DNA of 64,000 nt. Source: Lichenibacterium minor. Its GTDB lineage: Bacteria > Pseudomonadota > Alphaproteobacteria > Rhizobiales > Beijerinckiaceae. Shown one piece after another: positions 57,514 through 64,000 of this stretch. The stretch's first letter is position 1, and each line of letters begins with the position of its first letter. The notes beneath the pieces were generated by a model. The model did not search any database. It was not told the origin of the DNA and worked only from the letters and a program-made list of their open reading frames with translations. The position numbers and the translations under genes are program-made. The stretch lies in the NCBI RefSeq assembly GCF_004137685.1, contig NZ_QYBB01000023.1:23269-87268 (forward strand), written 5' to 3'.

Positions 57514-58691
57514 TCAGACGGGTTCGGCCTCGTCGCCCTGACCGGCGGGCAGGCCCAGCCAAGCCGCCATCGCGTCCAGTTCCGCGCGCAGCGCGTCCCG
57601 GGCTTCTGCCGGGGCGTCCGGCTCCCAATGCACGGCCTTCGCCAGCAGCCGCCCCGCCGCGCGGTCGGCCTTGAGGTCCACCCGCGCCACCAGCCGGTCC
57701 CCGCAAAGGAACGGCAGGACGTAATAGCCGTGCCGGCGCAGTTCGGCCGGAACGTAGATCTCGAGGCGATAGCGGAACCCGAACAGGCGCTCGGCGCGGG
57801 ACCGTTCCCACACCAGCGGGTCGAAGGGCGCCAGCAGCGCCCGCGCCGCCACACGCCGCGGCATGCGTGCCTCGGCGTGGAGATAGCCGGGCATCGTCCA
57901 GCCCTCGACGGCCACCTCGGCGAGGCGGCCCTCCTCGACCAGCGCCGCGATGGCTTTCCGCGCGTCTTCGGGCCCGAGGCGGAAATAGTCGCGCAGGTCG
58001 CCCGCGCTCGCGACGCCCAGCGCCCGCGCCGAAAGCTCGATCAGCGCGAGATGCGCCTCGTCCTCGCCGGGCGTCGGCAGCGCCAGAAGGGCAGGGGGCA
58101 GCACCCGCTCGGGCAGGTCGTAGACGCGCTCGAACGTGCCGCGCCGCGTGGCGGTGGTGAGGTGCCCGGCCCAGAACAGCCATTCCAGCGCCCCTTTGGT
58201 TTCGCCCCAGCCCCACCAGCCGCCGGCGCCCTTCCCGGCCTCGAAGTCGCCCGCCGACATCGGCCCCGCGGCCCGGATGCGCTCCAGGACCGCCATCGCG
58301 GCCGGTCGCGCTTCGCCGGCGAAGGGCTTCAGCCGGCCATAGCAGCCGATCCCGCGGTCGGCCCGCGCCATCCGCCAGCGCAACAGGGGCTGGAGGGCGA
58401 GCGGCAGCAGCGAGCATTCGTGCGCCCAATATTCGAACAGCCGTCGGCCGCGCCTGTGCCCCCATGCCGCGTCGTCCAGCAGCGCGCGATCGTAGGGTCC
58501 CAGCCGCGAGAAGGCCGGGAGGTAATGCGCCCGCACCAGCACGTTGACGCTGTCGACCTGGTGGAGGTGCAGCCGCCCCACCGTCCCGGCGAGCGCCCGC
58601 GCCGTCACGGCGCCCGCGGGCCGGGCGCGGTCGAACCCCTGCGCCGCCAGCGCGACCCGTCGAGCCTCGGCGGCCGACAGCGAGCCCACGC

Positions 58692-58695
<4 letters not shown>
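57514..58695 (-). CDS. YcaQ-like winged-helix protein (putative interstrand crosslink DNA glycosylase)
   Basis: 393 residues of the YcaQ/AlkX (HTH_42, formerly DUF1006) family. Landmarks are LHLHQVDSVNVLVRAHYLPAFSRLG (the QxD-type catalytic motif region of E. coli YcaQ, here HQVDSVN), FEYWAHECSLLPL, GWWGWGETKGALEWLFWAGHL, ARALLAPFDPLVWERSRAERLFGF, YRLEIYVPAELRRHGYYVLPFL and RVDLKADR. E. coli YcaQ and Streptomyces AlkZ unhook crosslinks made by nitrogen mustards or azinomycin. The start is a GTG that overlaps the upp stop as GTGA, so it is translationally coupled to uracil salvage, an odd pairing. The frame continues upstream over upp but in a shadow register. Confidence 0.85.
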
Positions 58696-59321
<626 letters not shown>

Positions 59322-59412
59322 GGCGGCCCCGCGGGTTCGAGTGTCGGCCCCGCGTAACACGCCCGTCCGATCCTCGGAACCGGCGGTCTGAGGCGCCGGG
59401 CGGCCTTAAAAA

Positions 59413-59429
59413 CTTGGACACGTTCCAAG
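59413..59429. promoter_or_regulatory. Inverted-repeat operator candidate upstream of paoABC
   Basis: CTTGGA, five bases CACGT, TCCAAG: a perfect 6-bp dyad in the 219-base space between divergent upp and paoA, 111 bases before the paoA start. AT-rich TTAAAAA lies just upstream. It fits a dimeric repressor or activator, but no regulator gene is adjacent. Confidence 0.45.
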
Positions 59430-59540
59430 GTGATATGCCGCACCCGCGAACCCGAAGGCGACGTCGCGACGTTGTGTGCACAATCCGGCCCGCCGTCACG
59501 CGGGATCCGGCGCTTCCGCCGTCACGCGGGAAGGATGGAC

Positions 59541-60233
59541 ATGGACGAAGAACACGGACCCTTCCGGGTTTCGCGCCGCACCGTGCTGGAAGGCACCGCG
59601 GCGGTCGCGGTTCTGGGCAGCATCGCCCCGGACCTGGCCCACGCTGAAGCGCCGCCGCTGCCCGGCGCCCGCGACCCGAACCTGTCGGTGCGCATTCCCG
59701 TGACCCTCACGGTCAACGGCAAGGACCACGCGCTCAACCTCGATCCCCGCACGACGCTGCTCGACGCGCTGCGCGAGCACATCGGGCTCACGGGCTCGAA
59801 GAAGGGCTGCGACCACGGCCAATGCGGCGCCTGCACGGTGCTGGTCGACGGCCGGCGCATCAATTCGTGCCTGTCGCTCGCCGCCATGCACGAGGGCGAC
59901 CAGGTCAAGACCATCGAGGGCTTCGCCGTGCCCAACGCCGCCGGCGGCCACGACCTCCACCCGATCCAAGCCGCCTTCGTCCACCACGACGGCTACCAGT
60001 GCGGCTACTGCACGTCGGGTCAGATCTGCTCGTCGGCCGGCATGCTGGCGGAAGCGAAGAGCGGCGCGCCGTCCTTCGTGTCGGCCGACCTCACGGCCTC
60101 GCCCCGGCTGACGGATGCGGAGATCCGGGAGCGGATGAGCGGCAACATCTGCCGCTGCGCCGCCTATCCCAACATCGTCGCGGCCATCAAGGATGGCGGC
60201 GGCGTCGATCCGGACGGGGAGATCTCGCTGTGA
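59541..60233 (+). CDS. paoA: Aldehyde/xanthine dehydrogenase family, 2Fe-2S subunit with Tat signal
   Basis: 230 residues. N-terminal twin-arginine signal SRRTVLEGTAAVAVLGSIAP...AHA points to the periplasm, as for E. coli PaoA. Two [2Fe-2S] clusters are visible: a plant-ferredoxin type in CDHGQCGACTVLVDGRRINSC (split), and the second with CGYCTSGQIC and NICRCAAYP. It passes electrons from the molybdenum site to FAD in the PaoABC aldehyde oxidoreductase. The ATG at 59541 is chosen because GGAAGG lies six bases upstream; the ATG at 59535 would touch that site. It overlaps paoB as GTGA. Confidence 0.9.
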   Translation: MDEEHGPFRVSRRTVLEGTAAVAVLGSIAPDLAHAEAPPLPGARDPNLSVRIPVTLTVNGKDHALNLDPRTTLLDALREHIGLTGSKKGCDHGQCGACTVLVDGRRINSCLSLAAMHEGDQVKTIEGFAVPNAAGGHDLHPIQAAFVHHDGYQCGYCTSGQICSSAGMLAEAKSGAPSFVSADLTASPRLTDAEIRERMSGNICRCAAYPNIVAAIKDGGGVDPDGEISL

Positions 60234-61213
60234 AGGAGTTCACGTTCCAGCGGGCCGCGAGCCCGGGCGAGGCCGCTTCGGCGGTGGCGAACAGGCCGGG
60301 CGCCAAGTTCATCGGCGGCGGCACCAACCTGCTCGACCTGGCCAAGCTCGAAGTCGAGACGCCCACCCACGTCGTCGACGTCAATCGCCTCGGCCTCGAC
60401 AAGATCGAGGACACGGCCGATGGCGGCCTGCGCATCGGAGCTTCGGTGCGCAACAGCGACCTCGCCGCCGACATGCGCGTGCGCCGCGACTACGCCGTGC
60501 TGAGCCGCGCGCTGCTGTCGGGCGCCACGGGGCAACTGCGCAACAAGGCCACCACGGCGGGCAACCTCCTGCAGCGCACCCGCTGTTATTATTTCTACGA
60601 CGTCACCAAACCCTGCAACAAGCGCGAGCCCGGCTCCGGCTGCTCGGCGATCGGCGGTTTCAACCGCATCCATGCCATCGTGGGCGCGTCCGACCACTGC
60701 ATCGCCACCAACCCGTCGGACATGTGCGTGGCCATGCGGGCGCTCGACGCCAAGGTCGAGACTCTGCAGGCGGACGGCGGCACCCGCGCGATCCCGATGG
60801 AGGATTTCCATCGCCTCCCGGGCTCGACGCCCGAGATCGAAACCGTGCTGAAGCCCGGCGAGCTGATCACGGCCGTGACGCTGCCGAAGCCCGTCGGCGG
60901 GACGCAGATCTACCGCAAGGTCCGCGACCGCGCCTCCTACGCCTTCGCGCTCGTGTCCGTGGCGGCCATCGTCCACGCCGACCCGGGCGGGCGGATCAGG
61001 CAGGCGCGCCTGGCTTTCGGCGGCCTGGCGCTGAAGCCCTGGCGCGTTCCCGAGGCGGAAGCGGCGCTGGTCGACGGCGGCGGCGCGGCGGCGGTCGAGA
61101 CCGCGGCCGACGAGGTGCTCCGCGGCGCGCGGGGCTTCGGCTCCAACGACTTCAAGATCCCGCTGACGCGCCGCACGCTGCGGTCCGTCGTGGCCGACGT
61201 CACCAAGGCCTGA
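60230..61213 (+). CDS. paoB: Aldehyde/xanthine dehydrogenase family, FAD-binding subunit
   Basis: 327 residues from a GTG overlapping the paoA stop (GTGA), with the frame KEFTFQRAASPGEA following. FAD-binding PCMH domain: GAKFIGGGTNLLDLAK, GLRIGASVRNSDLA, LLSGATGQLRNKATTAGNLLQRTRC. The insert around RCYYFYDVTKPCNKREPGSG then CSAIGG carries the cysteines of the extra [4Fe-4S] cluster that distinguishes PaoB from other family members. The C-terminal CO-dehydrogenase flavoprotein-like domain (about 190-325) includes TVTLPK-like ITAVTLPKPVGGTQIYRKVRDRASYAFALVSVAA. It transfers electrons between the iron-sulfur subunit and an acceptor. Confidence 0.9.
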   Translation: MKEFTFQRAASPGEAASAVANRPGAKFIGGGTNLLDLAKLEVETPTHVVDVNRLGLDKIEDTADGGLRIGASVRNSDLAADMRVRRDYAVLSRALLSGATGQLRNKATTAGNLLQRTRCYYFYDVTKPCNKREPGSGCSAIGGFNRIHAIVGASDHCIATNPSDMCVAMRALDAKVETLQADGGTRAIPMEDFHRLPGSTPEIETVLKPGELITAVTLPKPVGGTQIYRKVRDRASYAFALVSVAAIVHADPGGRIRQARLAFGGLALKPWRVPEAEAALVDGGGAAAVETAADEVLRGARGFGSNDFKIPLTRRTLRSVVADVTKA

Positions 61214-61224
61214 AGGGGTTCCCC

Positions 61225-63483
61225 ATGATCGACATGACGCATCCCATCGGGGTCACGCCCCTCGACACGATCCAGGACGGCATCGTCGGCAAGCCGCTCG
61301 ACCGCGTCGACGGGCCGCCGAAGGTCACAGGCACCGCCACCTACGCCTACGAGTACAAGGAGCCGGACGGGATCGCCTACGGCTACCTCGTGCCTTCCGC
61401 CATCGCCAAGGGCCGCATCGCGACCCTCGACACCGCCGTGGCCGAGAAGATGCCGGGCGTGGTCGCGGTGCTGACGTATCGCAACGCGCCCAAGCAGGGC
61501 AAGGAAAGCCAGCAGGTCAGCCCCGAGCTCGTGTCCGACCGCATCGACCATTACGGCCAGGCGGTGGCCTGCGTGGTGGCTGAAACCTTCGAGCAGGCCC
61601 GGGCCGCCGCCTACGCGGTCGAGATCGGATATGCGCCGGACCCGATCGCGACCGAACTCGCCGCCAACCTCGGCAAGGCGTTCGAGCCGAAGAGCCGCGG
61701 CAACACGCCCGCCGATACCTCGTCGGGCGACGCCGAGGCCGCTTACGCGTCGGCGCCCGTGAAGGTCGAGGTCCGGTACACGACGCCGCTGCAGACCCAC
61801 GCCATGATGGAGCCGCATGCGACGCTGGCCTATTGGCGCCGGGGCCAGCTGATCCTGTTCACCGCCAACCAGATGCCGAACCGCGGCCAGGCGATCCTGG
61901 CCTCGGTGCTGAACATGCCGAAGGACAACATCCGCATCGTCAGCCGCTACGTCGGCGGCGGCTTCGGTGCCAAGCTGACGCCGCACCCGGACGCCGTGCT
62001 GGCGGCGTTGGCGTCGAAGGTCGTGGATCGCCCCGTCAAGCTCGCCCTCACCCGCCAGCAGGTCTTCCATTCCACCTTCCACCGGTCGGACACGATCCAG
62101 CGCATCCGGCTCGGCGCCACGCCGGACGGCAAGCTCGTGTCGGTGGCCCATCAGTCCTGGTCCGGCAACCAGCCTGGGGAAGAGAACTTCGAGGCCGCCG
62201 CCGAGGTGACGCGTTCGCTCTACGCCACCCCCAACATCATGACCGAGCATCGCTTGGCGGCGCTCGACGTCCCCGTGGCTTCCGCCATGCGGGCGCCCGG
62301 CGAGGCCGTCGGCATGTTGGCGATCGAATGCGCCATGGACGAGCTCGCCGAGAAGCTCGACATGGATCCGATCGAGCTGCGCGCGGTCAACGACGCCACC
62401 GAGGACCCGACGAAGCACGTCCCTTACTCGACCCGCGCGATGGTGCCCTGCCTGCGCAAGGGCGCCGAGATGTTCGGCTGGAACAAGCGCAAGGCCGCGC
62501 CGGGCTTGGTCCGGGATGGCAACTGGCTCGTGGGCCTGGGGGTCGCGGCCGCGAGCCGCGGCAACCCGCTCCAGCCCGCCAAGGCCTGGGTGCGCATCGG
62601 CCCGGACGGTGTCGCGACGACACGCGCCGCCATGACGGACATCGGCACGGGCACCTACACGATCCTGACCCAGATCGCGGCCGAACTGCTGGGCCTGCCT
62701 CCGGACATGGTCCGCACGGAACTGGGCGACACCGATTTCCCGCCCTCGTCGGGGTCGGGTGGGTCCTTCGGTGCCGGCAGCTCCGGCTCCGCGCTCTACG
62801 ACGCCTGCATGACGATGCGCCAGAAGCTCATGCTGTCGGCCGGCATGTCGGGCGATGGCGTCGTGTTCAAGGACGGCCGCGTGACGCAGGGCAACCGGTC
62901 CGTGACGCTGGCGAGCCTCGCCGGACCCGGCGGGATCGAGGCGACGGGCGGCATCGAGCCGGGCGACATGCACAAGATGTTCTCCCAGCAGAGCTACGGG
63001 GCGCATTTCGCCGAAGTGGGAGTCGACGCGGATACGGGCGAGATCCGCTTGCGGCGGATGCTCGGCGTCTTCACCGCGGGTCGCATCCTCAACGCCAAGA
63101 CGGCGCGATCCCAGGCCATCGGTGGCATGGTGTTCGGCGTCGGCGCGGCGCTGATGGAGGCCATGGAACTCGACCCGCGCTTCGGCATGTTCGTGAACCA
63201 CAACCTCGCCGAGTACCATGTCCCGGTGCATGCCGACATCACGGCCATCGATGCCGTGTTCCTCCCCGAGCTCGACGACAAGTCGAACCCGCTGAAGAGC
63301 AAGGGCATCGGTGAGCTCGGCATCTGCGGGGCAGGGGCCGCGGTGGCCAACGCGGTCTACAACGCGACGGGCGTGCGGATCCGCGATTATCCGCTGACGC
63401 TCGACAAGGTGCTGGCCGGCTTCGAAGCCCGCGAGCACGCCGAGCGCCGCAGCGCCGTGCCGTCCGCGGTGCAGGGCGGCTGA
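61225..63483 (+). CDS. paoC: Aldehyde/xanthine dehydrogenase family, molybdenum-cofactor subunit
   Basis: 752 residues. N-terminal domain with GKPLDRVDGPPKVTGTATYAYEYKEPDG, and central Moco-binding regions such as LQTHAMMEPHATLAYW, YVGGGFGAKLTPHPDAVLAALA, VASAMRAPGEAVGMLAIEC, SSGSGGSFGAGSSGSALYDA. The catalytic glutamate lies in KGIGELGICGAGAAVANAVYNA (split), as in PaoC. It oxidises aldehydes to acids at a molybdenum (MCD) site; the E. coli homologue handles aromatic aldehydes. ATG six bases after AAGGGG, 11 bases after paoB. The maturation chaperone PaoD is not downstream; instead non-coding DNA and an rRNA operon leader follow. Confidence 0.92.
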   Translation: MIDMTHPIGVTPLDTIQDGIVGKPLDRVDGPPKVTGTATYAYEYKEPDGIAYGYLVPSAIAKGRIATLDTAVAEKMPGVVAVLTYRNAPKQGKESQQVSPELVSDRIDHYGQAVACVVAETFEQARAAAYAVEIGYAPDPIATELAANLGKAFEPKSRGNTPADTSSGDAEAAYASAPVKVEVRYTTPLQTHAMMEPHATLAYWRRGQLILFTANQMPNRGQAILASVLNMPKDNIRIVSRYVGGGFGAKLTPHPDAVLAALASKVVDRPVKLALTRQQVFHSTFHRSDTIQRIRLGATPDGKLVSVAHQSWSGNQPGEENFEAAAEVTRSLYATPNIMTEHRLAALDVPVASAMRAPGEAVGMLAIECAMDELAEKLDMDPIELRAVNDATEDPTKHVPYSTRAMVPCLRKGAEMFGWNKRKAAPGLVRDGNWLVGLGVAAASRGNPLQPAKAWVRIGPDGVATTRAAMTDIGTGTYTILTQIAAELLGLPPDMVRTELGDTDFPPSSGSGGSFGAGSSGSALYDACMTMRQKLMLSAGMSGDGVVFKDGRVTQGNRSVTLASLAGPGGIEATGGIEPGDMHKMFSQQSYGAHFAEVGVDADTGEIRLRRMLGVFTAGRILNAKTARSQAIGGMVFGVGAALMEAMELDPRFGMFVNHNLAEYHVPVHADITAIDAVFLPELDDKSNPLKSKGIGELGICGAGAAVANAVYNATGVRIRDYPLTLDKVLAGFEAREHAERRSAVPSAVQGG

Positions 63484-63758
63484 TCGACCGATCCCGGCTC
63501 GTCGCCTGTCCCGGCTTCGGGGGCGAGCGGCCCCGTCGGGTCGCGACCGGCCGGACGGCCATGAGGGCGTCGCTCGACGAGCGGCGCCTTTTCTCGTTCC
63601 GGGCCGGCGGCCGTCGCCGCGTCGCGTCGCGGGGCAGGGCGATCGGGGCAGGGCAGGGGAGGTGGACCGATTCCCTGCTGTCTGCCGGGGGCTGCGGAGG
63701 CCCTGGGCGGCGTGGGACGGTGCGGGCGCGGATTTATGCGGTTTTGTGAATTTCGGCG
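63484..63758. other. Non-coding region between paoC and the rRNA promoter
   Basis: 275 bases with no supported gene. Short frames here are Arg/Gly-rich with no ribosome site. The final 40 bases become AT-richer, likely an UP-element region for the rRNA promoter. Confidence 0.5.
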
Positions 63759-63788
63759 TTGACGGGTCTCCGTGGGGTGATCTATACA
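63759..63788 (+). promoter_or_regulatory. Strong sigma-70 promoter of an rRNA operon
   Basis: TTGACG at 63759-63764, an 18-base spacer and TATACA at 63783-63788. It lies about 210 bases before the 16S-proximal leader motif, preceded by an AT-rich stretch. The combination matches alphaproteobacterial rRNA P1 promoters. Confidence 0.75.
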
Positions 63789-63794
63789 GCGTTC

Positions 63795-64000
63795 ATCGAC
63801 GGCGGCGCTGCTGATGAGCGGCCCGCGGGTTTCGACGCTTCCGAGTTTAGCTCAGGAGTTCATGTCCCGGCAGGGTTTGCCGGGCGTGTCGTCGTCTCCC
63901 TCGTCCGGCGTTCATGCGCTGGGCTTGACGTTTGGGGTGGCCTTCGGGCGTGCCCGCCGCTGTTTGACAATTTCATCGGAAGAAAGAGAAACGTGGACGG
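63795..64000 (+). other. 5' leader of an rRNA operon (16S gene outside the window)
   Basis: The stretch ending at the window edge contains CTGTTTGACAATTTCATCGG followed by AAGAAAGAGAAACGTGGACGG. This is very like the leader seen just before 16S rRNA in Methylobacterium and related Rhizobiales, where TTTGACA...GAGAAACGTGG carries the RNase III processing and antitermination signals. No open reading frame fits. The 16S gene itself should begin shortly to the right, off the window. Confidence 0.7.

Noticed and set aside
63561..63749. 62-codon frame just upstream of the rRNA promoter
   Set aside because: No ribosome binding site, no conserved motif, and it runs into the AT-rich promoter region.

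Overview
The window comes from the chromosome of a high-GC alphaproteobacterium, most likely a Rhizobiales (Hyphomicrobiales) member near the Methylobacterium / Beijerinckiaceae / Lichenihabitans group. This rests on the NDUFA12 - DUF2155 - aat gene order, a B12-dependent NrdJ ribonucleotide reductase, a PleC/PdhS-type histidine kinase, a CtrA-box-like site, many GTG starts with tight ATGA/GTGA overlaps, and an rRNA-operon leader at the right end. It looks like ordinary housekeeping and metabolic chromosome: I saw no insertion sequence, phage, plasmid or CRISPR feature.

Layout. 1-3.5 kb: end of an ABC-2 permease, a cytochrome c, tRNA-Leu(CAG) with its own promoter, a WecE-like sugar aminotransferase, and a single-domain response regulator behind a CtrA-like box. 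3.6-4.7 kb: an NDUFA9-like NAD(P)-binding protein, separated from the next block by a 26-bp palindromic terminator. 4.7-16.1 kb: a hexuronate catabolism locus. A leftward operon (uxaC, binding protein, ATPase, two permeases, uxuB, uxaA, ydfG) and a rightward pair (GntR regulator, uxuA) diverge from one 18-bp near-palindromic operator. Together they import a uronate by an ABC transporter and convert glucuronate through fructuronate and mannonate to 2-keto-3-deoxygluconate, with an altronate branch. 16.1-23 kb: pdxH, a small lipoprotein, a class B DnaJ with a sigma-32-like promoter, a membrane histidine kinase, a uracil-DNA-glycosylase-family protein with an exact DnaA box just upstream, and a prolyl oligopeptidase.

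23-34.6 kb: a leftward pentose phosphate operon, tkt-tal-gnd-zwf-HAD-HAD-rpe-pgl-class I aldolase, ending next to a TonB-like gene. It covers glucose-6-phosphate to glyceraldehyde-3-phosphate and fructose-6-phosphate and embeds two tandem paralogous HAD phosphatases of unknown substrate. 34.8-38.2 kb: DUF2937 protein, CrcB fluoride channel, then def-fmt-truA. 38.3-46.6 kb: aldo/keto reductase, FMN-dependent hydroxy-acid oxidase, and a branched-chain-type ABC importer whose two ATPases are fused into one protein, followed by a highly divergent DapA-family protein and a DUF202 protein. This is the best candidate here for an uncharacterised uptake and catabolic system.

46.6-64 kb: AmpG-like transporter, a decayed short-chain dehydrogenase pseudogene, nrdJ, NDUFA12, DUF2155 protein, aat, a small membrane protein, guaA, a small secreted protein, a YcaQ-like winged-helix protein translationally coupled to upp, the molybdenum hydroxylase operon paoABC, and finally a strong promoter and leader of an rRNA operon whose 16S gene lies just outside the window. 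Start codons were chosen from Shine-Dalgarno spacing, overlaps with neighbours and family length. All functional names rest on recognised motifs and remembered family sequences, not on a database search.
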